The notes beneath the pieces are model-generated. The model ran no database searches and was not told where the DNA came from. It saw nothing but the letters and a program-made list of their open reading frames with translations. From the NCBI GenBank assembly GCA_001275005.1, contig JWZX01002462.1, positions 1 to 19,482 of the forward strand: a DNA stretch of 19,482 nt, written 5' to 3'. The position numbers and the translations under genes were made by a program. Positions 1 to 7,197 of this stretch are shown in pieces. The DNA is from Chrysochromulina tobinii (taxonomy: Eukaryota > Haptophyta > Prymnesiales > Chrysochromulinaceae). Every line of letters starts with the position of its first letter. Position 1 is the first letter of the stretch.

Positions 1-324
1 GGCCGCTTATCAGTGCGTTGGCAAAGCGCCCAAGGCGCACAGTGCGTGCTGCTGGTCAAGGTGCCAGCGACCGCAAGGCCCCGCGCTGTGCGGCGTGGCA
101 CGCGGCGCCGTTTGGATGGCGACGCGCGCCTCCTTCTTTTTGGAGCCATGCTCGCGGTCGAGCTCGAGGCGCAGCGCGCTCGGGCGGCCGCATGGAGCGT
201 AGCGGCGGCGTTGTCGCGCGCGGTGTGGTGGGCGCCGCACGTGCGACGCGCCCTCGAGGCCCGCGCGCGCTTCGAGGAAGCCGAACACCTCGAGATGTGG
301 TGGTGGTGTGTCGCCTTTGGATAA
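1..324 (+). CDS. Possible 3' end of an unidentified gene (5' end outside window)
   Basis: This frame is open from the left edge to a TAA at 322-324. Codon third positions are mostly G or C, as in the firm genes of the window. The last 65 or so residues would form an Ala/Arg/Glu-rich helical stretch followed by a short Trp run (WWW) just before the stop. I recognise no family. The frame at 18-422 (+) and the one at 10-396 (-) are also open, which is common in GC-rich DNA, so the choice of frame rests only on its continuity with the window edge and on its composition. It could equally be non-coding. Confidence 0.3.
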   Translation, partial: GRLSVRWQSAQGAQCVLLVKVPATARPRAVRRGTRRRLDGDARLLLFGAMLAVELEAQRARAAAWSVAAALSRAVWWAPHVRRALEARARFEEAEHLEMWWWCVAFG

Positions 325-430
325 ATCACAGCGGCGTGCGGTGTGCGACATCCGGGCGTGCGGCGGAGGAAGTGGCGGCAGCGACGGCGGCGGCAAGGGG
401 CTGGGAGTGTACAGTGTTTTAGTTCAGACA

Positions 431-616
431 TTAGTTCATACATGTCTGCATGGAGCTAGCGAGCATCCTGGCGCCCGACATCAATCGCACGGTCTCTCTA
501 GAATGCAAGTGCGAGGTTGCACACGAGTGCGCAAAGCCCCTCGATGCGTGATGATTATAGCCATGGACCGCAAGCAGCGCAGGAAGCGTGAGAATCACGA
601 GCAGGGCGTTGAGCAT
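431..616 (-). CDS. Doubtful small ORF with signal-peptide-like N-terminus (61 aa)
   Basis: The ATG at 614-616 opens a 61-residue frame. It begins with a strongly hydrophobic segment (NALLVILTLPALLAV, residues 3-17) followed by small residues, which is the layout of a secretory signal peptide. The remaining 42 residues are His/Ser/Arg-rich with two Cys and match no family I know. About two thirds of third positions are G or C, lower than in the firm genes. The opposite strand holds a competing reading: an exon-like frame preceded by TTAG and ending in TGA at 547-549, with a Cys-rich stretch (ECKCEVAHEC). Either, or neither, may be real. Confidence 0.22.
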   Translation of the reverse strand: MLNALLVILTLPALLAVHGYNHHASRGFAHSCATSHLHSRETVRLMSGARMLASSMQTCMN

Positions 617-1041
617 GGTAAACAACGATAACCGGCGTTGGCAAGTTTAGGAATCCTTGCATGCATGCAACGTGACAAAACCCCGCTTGAGACTGTTCGG
701 GTTGTGAAGGTCGTCGCGTGTAGGTGCGGGGCGACATGGACAGCGCGGATATACTTACTAACCCAAGCACTACCCTTGCTACCCGACACCGGCACCAGGG
801 GAGGGCGAGCCGGGACAGACACGGTCACACCGCCACGCACGTCCCCCTCTGGACCCGAGCATGAACCGCCAGAATCGAACCGACTCACAGACGCGCGCGT
901 GTGACCATGCCACTGACGCGCACGGCGGCCTGCTCATGGTCGTGGGGTGAGAGGTGAGCCACTGAGTGATGGTCACTGCACTTCGGCCACGCTTGCGTTG
1001 GCCGCCTTTGGCGCGCATTTCTTGCCAGGGAGGGTGCAACA
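617..1041. other. Intergenic stretch, nothing firm
   Basis: Several short overlapping ORFs occur on both strands, but none has a recognisable domain, a distinct codon bias or a clear start. A sequence resembling a tRNA T-arm (GGTTCGATTC on the minus strand, near 870-880) was examined and does not fold into a tRNA. The stretch abuts the stop codon of the minus-strand gene at 1042, so its right end probably holds that gene's 3' UTR. Confidence 0.5.
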
Positions 1042-3516
1042 CTAGATGCGCCATTGCGCAAACGGGCGCAGATCGGTGTTGCCACGCACATACCAGAGCT
1101 TCGTCTTGCCGTCAAATTCGGCGCCTTGCGCCTTGATCCGGCTACGCAATTCTTCGTCCCTCCATGCAAAGCGTAAGTATGTGAAAGCCTCAGCATTCCA
1201 ACGGCTGAAAGGAGCCAACTCAAGGCCAGCGGGTACATACCACTGTCTTTCCTCGTTGTTCCACCGACCACCCAGCTGCTTGACGTCGTCCTTTTCGCCG
1301 TACGGGCACATCAGGGGAACGTTGCGATTCCGCACGCCTGCCACGATCTTCCGCGGGCACGGGTGCGCATTCGCCTTCGCCTTCGCCTCCGCCGCCTTCG
1401 CCTGCGCCTCCTTCCCATCGCGAGCGAGCTTCCCAGCCTTTGCTGCGGCATACGCGGCGCTGAGGTGCGCGACCAGATCGCTCTTCTCAACGCATCCGCT
1501 CAGGTCGACGTTGCGCTTTGTGCCCTCCGCCTTGAGCGCCTTGACGCTCATTGCCTGCAGCTTCGCCTGGTGCGACGACACAACCTCATCCAAGGAGGTC
1601 GCCGCGTGCCGCTTGCCGCCGCTGTCCCTGCTGCCGCTGCTGCCGTTGCTGCTGCCGCCACCGCTACTGCTGCTGACGTCACTGTCTAGGTCTGCTCTCC
1701 CTCCCATCGCGTCTCCCTCCTCCTCCCCCTCTCCCTCCTCCACTCCCTCCTCCTCGTCCTCTTCCTCCTCGTCCTCTTCCTCTTCGTCCTCTTCGTCCTC
1801 TTCCTCCTCTTCCTCCTCTTCCTCCTCGTCCTCTTCCTCCTCGTCCTCTTCCTCCACTGGCACCTGCCGTGCACTGGCACGCCCAAACCGTCTCTCGAGG
1901 TCCCTGACCTTGTCAGCCTCACGCTGCCGACCCCGCAGAGACTCCGCCCAAACGCCGCCTTCATACTCGTCCTCCTCATCGTGATCCTCATCGCCGTCCT
2001 CCTCTGAGCGGGGCGGCGGAGCGGCTGCGGGCGGCATACGACTCTGTGAAGGGACAGAGCCGCGTCGTCTCGAGCGCGGGCGAGTGGGCCTGGGCCGAGA
2101 TTCACGCCGAGATTCACGGCTCTCTCTCCTTGAACGCTGCTCTTGGTTCTCGACCTCTGCTTCGCCTGCCTCCTGCCGTTGGGCCTGGGCTTGCGCTTCG
2201 AGGCGGCGCACATGCGCGTTGCGGCCTTGTGGCTGCGACGTAGAACAATGCAAGCACCGGAGGATGCCGCCCTTTCCGAAGTCGCCCCGCTGCATGCTGG
2301 CCGAAAAGTTATCCTTCGCCTGCGTCTTTCCACAGGCCGCGCACATCAGGTACTTGGCGGATGCCCTCTGGCTGGAGCGCGAGCTGTGGGGATCGCGCGA
2401 GCTGTGACCCGAATGACAGTTATGGCGACTGCCCGATGGCCGGGTCGAGGCAGGAGGCGCACGTGAGCGCGGGCGGTCGTCATCATCATTGTCATCTTCA
2501 TCGTCATCACCATCGTCATCACCATCGTCTTCATCGTCGTCGTCTTCCTCAGTATCATTCCATGAGTCACTACTCTCCGTCCCATCCCAGTCGGATGAGT
2601 GCGTGCTACCACTCTCCTCCTCCTCCTCCTCCTCCTCCTCCTCCTCCTCCTCACCGTAAGACTCCACCCCGCGGCGCGCCGCCGCAACCGCCTGGGCTGC
2701 GGCCGACTCCGCTGCGGCAACCCTCTTCCCCGAGGCTGCATGAAAAGCGGGTAGCTGCATGAGTGCACTTGGCGCAGCTGCCTGTGTGCCCCGCCTCGGT
2801 CGGAATCTCGAGGTCGGAATCTGGGTCAGATTCTCGGTTGAAGCGTCGAGGTCGGAATCTCGAAGTCGGAATCTCGAGGTCGGAATTTGGGTCAGATTCT
2901 CGATTGAAGCGTCGAGGTCGGAACCTCGGCGAGAGGTGCCCCCTGTCTGCACGATGAGCTCAACGAGCTCGGACTTGTCCAGGAGGCCTTCCATGCTCAC
3001 TCCACGTGCTTTCAGAATCGAGATCAGCTCCGACGCCGGTAGACCCGTTGCCCGGTCTCGCCACTTAGCTTCGATCTCCTCCAGCTCCTCTTGCCAGCAC
3101 CATTCGTCGACACCATCTTCGTCAATCCAGTAGCTAGCGGCCTCCTCCTCAAAATACACCTTCAGGCCATGCCTCTGTTGCCCTCTCTGTTGGGGCAGAT
3201 AGCTCAACACCTTGCCAGAAAAGGCCGTCTTCTTGTCCGGGCATTTCTCGTCCATGATGTACCAGACAATGACATTTGCTCCAACGACAAAATCCACGCG
3301 GCGGCCGCGCACCAATGCCGTCGGCCGAGGCGCACACGCACGGGTCGGCTGCCCAGTTGGAAGTGGCTCGCCAGGCTCATCCCGAGGTGGCAGCTGACGG
3401 AAGGGAACTTCTCGTGTCGCAGGCTCCTCTTCGGAGTCCGACAGAATCACGTGGCGCTTGCGTTTCGTCGGCGTGTTGACGGTCTGCGTCGCACAGTTGT
3501 CCTCAGAATCGCTCAT
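1042..3516 (-). CDS. Acidic nuclear-type protein with SAP-like, C2C2 zinc and DUF5710-like modules
   Basis: An 824-residue intronless frame starting at ATG 3514-3516. The N-terminus has a basic patch (KRKRH, 18-22), a possible nuclear localisation signal. Residues 73-145 form a Trp-rich Tudor/PWWP-like beta stretch (weak). A SAP-like motif lies at 159-192 and a second at 656-686 (SGCVEKSDLVAHL), the type used for DNA or nucleic-acid binding. Residues 392-424 have a CxxC-x25-CxxC zinc motif resembling one half of an Stc1-type finger. Very long Glu and Asp runs lie at 288-301, 322-347 and 554-600. The C-terminus carries two copies of a DUF5710-like unit (734-774 and 779-823), with the core pattern of an ordered loop, GGRW and a WYVPAG-like strand; the second copy is more divergent. 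I infer a chromatin- or nucleic-acid-associated protein. The composition would also suit a histone-binding chaperone-like role. No catalytic domain is visible. Confidence 0.88.
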   Translation of the reverse strand: MSDSEDNCATQTVNTPTKRKRHVILSDSEEEPATREVPFRQLPPRDEPGEPLPTGQPTRACAPRPTALVRGRRVDFVVGANVIVWYIMDEKCPDKKTAFSGKVLSYLPQQRGQQRHGLKVYFEEEAASYWIDEDGVDEWCWQEELEEIEAKWRDRATGLPASELISILKARGVSMEGLLDKSELVELIVQTGGTSRRGSDLDASIENLTQIPTSRFRLRDSDLDASTENLTQIPTSRFRPRRGTQAAAPSALMQLPAFHAASGKRVAAAESAAAQAVAAARRGVESYGEEEEEEEEEEEEESGSTHSSDWDGTESSDSWNDTEEDDDDEDDGDDDGDDDEDDNDDDDRPRSRAPPASTRPSGSRHNCHSGHSSRDPHSSRSSQRASAKYLMCAACGKTQAKDNFSASMQRGDFGKGGILRCLHCSTSQPQGRNAHVRRLEAQAQAQRQEAGEAEVENQEQRSRRESRESRRESRPRPTRPRSRRRGSVPSQSRMPPAAAPPPRSEEDGDEDHDEEDEYEGGVWAESLRGRQREADKVRDLERRFGRASARQVPVEEEDEEEEDEEEEEEEEEEDEEDEEEEDEEEEDEEEGVEEGEGEEEGDAMGGRADLDSDVSSSSGGGSSNGSSGSRDSGGKRHAATSLDEVVSSHQAKLQAMSVKALKAEGTKRNVDLSGCVEKSDLVAHLSAAYAAAKAGKLARDGKEAQAKAAEAKAKANAHPCPRKIVAGVRNRNVPLMCPYGEKDDVKQLGGRWNNEERQWYVPAGLELAPFSRWNAEAFTYLRFAWRDEELRSRIKAQGAEFDGKTKLWYVRGNTDLRPFAQWRI
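1717..1857 (-). repeat. Glu/Asp codon run (TCC/TCT-rich on + strand)
   Basis: An imperfect trinucleotide tract encoding about 47 nearly all-acidic residues (554-600) of the SAP/DUF5710-like protein. On the plus strand it reads as long Ser codon runs, which creates a spurious antisense ORF. Confidence 0.9.
2476..2655 (-). repeat. Second acidic tract: CTC run (Glu) and ATC/GTC-rich Asp run
   Basis: Positions 2614-2655 are an almost pure CTC trinucleotide run encoding Glu residues 288-301, and 2476-2553 encode an Asp-rich segment (322-347). Runs of this kind are prone to length change by slippage. They are separated by a Ser/Trp-containing spacer with possible casein-kinase-2-type sites (SDWDGTESSD). 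Confidence 0.88.
2791..2922 (-). repeat. Two tandem copies of a 66-bp coding repeat
   Basis: Copies at 2857-2922 and 2791-2856 encode two nearly identical 22-residue units (residues 199-220 and 221-242), each with the core SDLDAS and ENLTQIPTSRFR. The unit is itself built from smaller GAGGTCGGAATC-type blocks, so it probably arose by stepwise slippage. The units follow directly on the first SAP-like motif. Confidence 0.9.
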
Positions 3517-3714
3517 CTCTTCAAAATGCCGTCCTCACACCAACTGTTGCCTTCCAGGTGCTTGGGACTCAGGTCAAGACTGACCTTGACGTGAGCCAAT
3601 CCTCGCGAAGGCGAGCGCGGCGACCGGGGATGATAACTGTAATCATGGCGATAAAGTGCCCACAACCCGATACTTACCTGATCCCACAGCAGCCATTCAC
3701 AGTGCTTGCACAAT
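3517..3714 (-). promoter_or_regulatory. Gap between two tandem minus-strand genes with a candidate 5' UTR intron
   Basis: This 198-base gap separates the stop of the RING/ankyrin/LRR gene (3715) from the ATG of the SAP/DUF5710-like gene (3516). On the minus strand it contains a consensus 5' splice donor, CAG|GTAAGTAT, with the intron's first base at 3677. A plausible acceptor is CAACAG, ending at 3544, giving a 134-base intron; other AGs are possible. The stretch after that acceptor has an in-frame TGA before the ATG, so the intron would lie in the 5' UTR rather than extend the protein. Seen: the donor and acceptor sequences. Inferred: that they are used. Confidence 0.35.
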
Positions 3715-6174
3715 CTACATATGCAACACAAATCCACTCCGGTCCTTCACCGCGTCTCGCACCGCTGTTTCCCCTGCAACTCCCATGCTGTTGTAATTGA
3801 GGTTGAGCTTGGTCAGGACCGCGTTGACCTTCAGCGCCTCCGCGATCGCGATGGCACCCTCATCCCCGATGCCGTTAATCCAGAGGGCGAGGTCGGTCAG
3901 GACCGCATTTACCTTCAGCGCCTCCGCGATTGCCTTGGCACCATCGTCGCCGATGGAGTTGGACCGGAGGTCCACCGAGGTCAAGACTGCCATGAACTTC
4001 AGGTCAGACGCCATCAAGATGCCGTCGGCGGGTTGGAGGCGCTGGACCGAGAAGACGGCCTCGGTCTGGTCGCGCTTCATGCCCGAGAGCATAATGCCCT
4101 TCTCCGCGCCGACCTTGGCGAGCATCGTGGCCGACTCAATGTCGAAGTGGTTCTTGAGCAAGTTGCAGTTCTTGAGCACCGCGTTGACCTTCAGCGCCTC
4201 CGCGATCGCGATGGCTCCCTCCGCACCGATGTTGTTATAATCAAGGCACAAGTCGGTCAGGACCGCGTTGACCTTCAGCGCCTCCGCGATCGCCTTGGCA
4301 CCCTCGTCCCCGATCCAGATGACCGAAAGATTGAGAACGGTCAGGACCGCGTTTACCTTCAGCGCCTCCGCGATCGCCTTGGCTCCCTCAACCCCGATGG
4401 AGCTCAACCCGAGGTCGAGCTTGGTCAGGACCGCCATGAACTTCAGGTCAGACCCAATCAGGATGGCGTCGGCGGGTTGGAGGCGCTGGCTCGAGAAGTC
4501 GGCCTCGGTCTGGTCGCGCTGCATGCCCGAGAGCATAATGCCCTTCTCCGCGCCGATCTTGGCGAGCATCTTGGCCGACTCGACGTTGAGCCCCTTCTTG
4601 AGCGCGTCGACCTTGGCGCCACGATCCAGGAGCGCCCGCGCAATCGCCTCCCGCCCATACTCGCAAGCCACGAGCAGCGCCGTCTTCCCGCACGGGCCTT
4701 TTTCGTTCACTAGGTGCCCGGCGTGGTCAAGGATAGCCAAGACCACCTCCTGCCTATTCTCCCTGATCGCATAGTCCAGAGCGCTCACCCCACGATCGTC
4801 CCCGCAAATGACGTCCGCCCCGCGCTCGAGGAGCATTGTGACGACTGCAGTGTGCCCTCCGTGCGCCGCAGCCATGAGCGCCGTCATGCCTCGGTCGTTG
4901 GCCCGGTTGATCAGCTCCGGCGTTTCGTCGAGGAGCGCTCGAAGCTCATCGATCCGCCCAAGCTGCGCCGCTTGCACGTGCGCCGCGACTCCGAGCATGA
5001 CTCCCACTGAAGGCTCCACGTTTGGGAAAGGCCACAGCCCAATCGCGCTGTCCGCGAGGCTCCGCGCACAGAGGCGCAAGGCTTCCTCCCGCTCGGGTGG
5101 GCGGCCCCCAAACGAGCGCTGCAACACCGCGTCGACCTGGTGCCATCGGAGCCGCCGATGCCATCGGTTCACGTCGGATCTCGACGGAAAGTAACCACCG
5201 TGCACCTCGCGGCAGTGAGGGTGCGCGTCGCGGCCGCAGGGCTGAATGCACAGCCAGCAGAACGCCCCGTCGCAGCTCCTGCACGTCATCGCGATGCAAC
5301 CGTCTGGATCCGGGTCGCAGAACACCTTGCAGGAAGGGCAGCCGAGGTTCAGGGCCTCGTGGAGCTCTGGCTGCATCGACTCGGGAGTGCACGCCTCTCC
5401 CTCGTCTGGCGCCTGTGTCGTCTCCACCGTCTCGAGGTAGAGCCGCAGGGCATCTCCGAAGAGGAGGGGCTCGACCATGCTGCGGCCAAAGGAGAAGGCC
5501 TGCTGGTGGGCGCCGAGACAGTCGAGGGCGCCATTCAAGCTGCGCATCTTTGCCGAGCCAGCGAGGCTGCAGATGTACCTTTGAAGGCATGCAGAGCAGA
5601 TCAGGTGGCCATCGGAGCAGGTGAGCCCGCGGTGCGTGCTGACCTCCTCGAGGCAGATGAGGCACCGCGCTCGCGTGGCGGCCGCTCCATCGTGCAACAG
5701 CGTAACCTCGTCTCCGGCTGCGCCCGCCTTCGGCGTTGCCGCTGCGTTTGTTGTCGCCAGCACCGCTACGCCGGCACCAGCCGGCGGCGGCAGCTCGAGC
5801 TTTGGCGCCGTCCCCGTCCCCGCTCGTCCCGCGGCGAGTGGCTTTGGTGGCGTTTGCGCCGCGCCCGCATGTTGTGGCGCCGCCGCCGCCGCGCCTGGCG
5901 GACCCTTTGGGAATCTTGTTGCCGCCGCTGTGCCTGCGCCCGCGGCCGCACTCGCAGCCGGCGGTGGTCTGTTTGGCGGCGGCTTCGGCGGGGCGGCTGG
6001 TGCCGGCACGGGCAAGCTCATGGCGAGGTGTGGAGCCAACGCTCTATCACACGCCGCGCGGGGCTCGTCCAACGCAACTTGCCGAGTAGCGGGAGCAGGA
6101 CGAGACTTCGGTGCCACCGTAGCAGCCGCCTGTGCGTAGCTCATGGGTCTTTTCGTGTCTGCCATGGCTTCCAT
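3715..6174 (-). CDS. RING/Rcat-like, ankyrin and LRR protein (putative E3 ubiquitin ligase)
   Basis: An 819-residue intronless protein. The first ATG is at 6172-6174; the next Met (6163-6165) has a stronger context (GCCATGG) and may be used instead. Residues 50-165 are a Pro/Ala-rich, probably disordered region. A RING-type cluster follows (CLIC at 171-174, then CSDGHLICSAC at 186-196). About 90 residues later comes a segment like the Rcat (RING2) of RBR ligases: CPSC, DGCIAM, CRSC and CWLC, with the Cys of DGC (about 293) at the place of the catalytic Cys. The usual middle IBR cysteines are absent. Four ankyrin repeats (about 392-522) and ribonuclease-inhibitor-type LRRs (about 530-819, unit GAKAIAEALKVNAVLT) follow, probably the substrate-binding part. 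The LRR part contains a large internal duplication. Predicted soluble, cytosolic or nuclear. Ligase activity is inferred from motifs only. Confidence 0.92.
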   Translation of the reverse strand: MEAMADTKRPMSYAQAAATVAPKSRPAPATRQVALDEPRAACDRALAPHLAMSLPVPAPAAPPKPPPNRPPPAASAAAGAGTAAATRFPKGPPGAAAAAPQHAGAAQTPPKPLAAGRAGTGTAPKLELPPPAGAGVAVLATTNAAATPKAGAAGDEVTLLHDGAAATRARCLICLEEVSTHRGLTCSDGHLICSACLQRYICSLAGSAKMRSLNGALDCLGAHQQAFSFGRSMVEPLLFGDALRLYLETVETTQAPDEGEACTPESMQPELHEALNLGCPSCKVFCDPDPDGCIAMTCRSCDGAFCWLCIQPCGRDAHPHCREVHGGYFPSRSDVNRWHRRLRWHQVDAVLQRSFGGRPPEREEALRLCARSLADSAIGLWPFPNVEPSVGVMLGVAAHVQAAQLGRIDELRALLDETPELINRANDRGMTALMAAAHGGHTAVVTMLLERGADVICGDDRGVSALDYAIRENRQEVVLAILDHAGHLVNEKGPCGKTALLVACEYGREAIARALLDRGAKVDALKKGLNVESAKMLAKIGAEKGIMLSGMQRDQTEADFSSQRLQPADAILIGSDLKFMAVLTKLDLGLSSIGVEGAKAIAEALKVNAVLTVLNLSVIWIGDEGAKAIAEALKVNAVLTDLCLDYNNIGAEGAIAIAEALKVNAVLKNCNLLKNHFDIESATMLAKVGAEKGIMLSGMKRDQTEAVFSVQRLQPADGILMASDLKFMAVLTSVDLRSNSIGDDGAKAIAEALKVNAVLTDLALWINGIGDEGAIAIAEALKVNAVLTKLNLNYNSMGVAGETAVRDAVKDRSGFVLHM
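3724..4420 (-). repeat. LRR coding repeat array, about 84-bp unit
   Basis: At least five copies of a roughly 28-codon unit containing EGAKAIAEALKVNAVLT-type sequence. DNA identity between units is very high (the plus strand repeats GACCTTCAGCGCCTCCGCGA), so the array is young or kept alike by gene conversion. Repeats of this exact type create a long antisense ORF that should not be annotated. Confidence 0.92.
3964..4587 (-). repeat. Segmental duplication inside the LRR region, 444-bp offset
   Basis: Two blocks of about 180 bp, at 4408-4587 and 3964-4143, encode closely matching 60-residue segments. Each contains AEKGIMLSGM, RDQTEA and RLQPAD followed by SDLKFMAVLT. The second copy interrupts the run of LRR units, so a linker plus its LRRs was duplicated as one block. 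The offset is an exact multiple of three, so the frame is preserved. Confidence 0.9.
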
Positions 6175-6522
6175 CGAGCGAGATCGAAAAGCAAGCGTGA
6201 GGGAACAATTTGCTCGCTTTTGTGTTTGAGATCCAAAAGCGAGCAGAAGGAGAACGCAAAACGAGCACCATCTCGGATCCTTGAGCTGTACACCCCGCCC
6301 GGCTTTATGTGCACGCACGAGCTAACGAAAATAAGCGGCACCTACCAGTATCATCGGTACATGTAAATGTGATTGACTCGCCCGGCTCTTTGCCCGCGAC
6401 ATCCAGTTTCCACATGATTCATGATCTGGTGGAGCGTCTTCGACGGACATCGGGAAGATGAAGAGGTTGGACGCGTCGAGGTCGATAAGTTTATTCTCGT
6501 TGCCTCAAAAAGTCCGCAAACA
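6175..6522. promoter_or_regulatory. Divergent promoter region between two ankyrin-protein genes
   Basis: This 348-base region separates the ATG of the minus-strand RING/ankyrin/LRR gene from the ATG of the plus-strand ankyrin gene. It is less GC-rich than the coding regions. It must hold the start sites of both genes unless one starts much further away. Visible elements are a 12-bp perfect inverted repeat at 6211-6245, further copies of its CAAAAGCGAGCA core at 6256-6266 (one base shorter), and CGAAAAGC at 6185-6192. No clear TATA box in either direction. Confidence 0.6.
6211..6245. repeat. Perfect 12-bp inverted repeat, 11-base spacer
   Basis: Arms TGCTCGCTTTTG (6211-6222) and CAAAAGCGAGCA (6234-6245) are exact reverse complements. 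The element lies 37-71 bases upstream of the minus-strand ATG, so it could be a hairpin in that gene's 5' leader or a paired protein-binding site in the shared promoter. Confidence 0.85.
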
Positions 6523-7129
6523 ATGGGCGCAGGATCCTCGCAGACGGCCGACAACATCAAGGACGAAGCACTGTGGGCCGCAGCATCTTACGGCGACGTG
6601 GAGAGCGTCGCTCACTACATGGCCAAGGCGGCCGACGTCAACCACCGGAACAAGGAAGAAGGCAACACAACCCCACTGATGCTGGCGTCACAAGAAGGGC
6701 ACACCGACATTGTCGCACTCCTTCTCAGCTCGCCGTATTGCGATGTGCACATCCGGGACGAGTGGGGGTTCACGGCGTGCCATCATGCGGCTCGATGGGG
6801 CCACGACATTTGCGTGCGCCAGCTGCTCGCTGCTGCAGCTGACATCACCGCCACATGCTCAAACGGTTCGTTGCCGGCTCATTGCGCGGCGGAGTGTGGG
6901 CATGCCGCCTGCCCTCGCCCGTGCTGCTTGCCCGCTGGGCTGTGACGCCGAGGCACGCACCAAGGAGGGTCACACGGTGTGCGCGCTGTCGTCGGACCAG
7001 GCCACGCGCGATGTGTTGGAGGCGAGCATAGCGAGACGGGCAGCCGAGCCCGAGGGGCAGAGCCCTGGTCACGACGGCAAGAAAGCACCGACAGAACGTG
7101 CGCCGCTGCTAGAGGACGCGCTCATCTGA
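6523..7129 (+). CDS. Small ankyrin-repeat protein, interrupted by a one-base frameshift
   Basis: The ATG at 6523-6525 has a good context (A at -3, G at +4). The product starts MGAGSS, a fit to the N-myristoylation pattern. About four ankyrin repeats follow (TPLMLASQEGHTDIVALLL, then GFTACHHAARWGHDICVRQLL, then SLPAHCAAECGHA). The frame then hits TGA at 6943-6945 in mid-repeat. The next frame continues the repeat exactly (CDAEARTKEGHT) and ends at 7127-7129. The likeliest cause is one surplus G in the GGG at 6937-6939; without it the product is about 201 residues. Its tail has ERAPLL, an acidic dileucine sorting pattern. I infer a membrane-attached adaptor. The break could be a sequence error or a true mutation; as read, the product is 140 residues. 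It converges with the next gene (68 bases between stops). Confidence 0.72.
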
Positions 7130-7197
7130 TGGAGGCGGCCACTTAGAAATGTGATCCTGTCTTAGTAGAATGCTCTAAGTTCACTTGGCACTGGTTT

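Noticed and set aside
850-935. tRNA-like T-arm on the minus strand (GGTTCGATTC)
   Set aside because: A seven-base acceptor pairing with one mismatch and a weak D-stem can be forced, but no anticodon stem forms; a chance B-box-like match is more likely.
1046-1984. 312-codon plus-strand frame with a long Ser run
   Set aside because: It is the antisense shadow of the Glu-run of the minus-strand gene, which has coherent domains; the Ser run comes from the TCC/TCT repeats.
3706-4713. 335-codon plus-strand frame with repeated RDGVGLQRLRD-like units
   Set aside because: It is antisense to the LRR array; its periodicity is inherited from the 84-bp LRR repeat.
6175-6318. Upstream extension of the RING/ankyrin/LRR protein with a hydrophobic segment
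   Set aside because: The extension has no ATG (it would start at GTG) and crosses the inverted repeat; the hydrophobic stretch is most simply 5' leader.
5140-6366. 408-codon Arg-rich plus-strand frame
   Set aside because: It is antisense to the RING and Pro/Ala-rich part of the minus-strand gene, with an Arg/Trp/Cys composition typical of GC-rich antisense reading.
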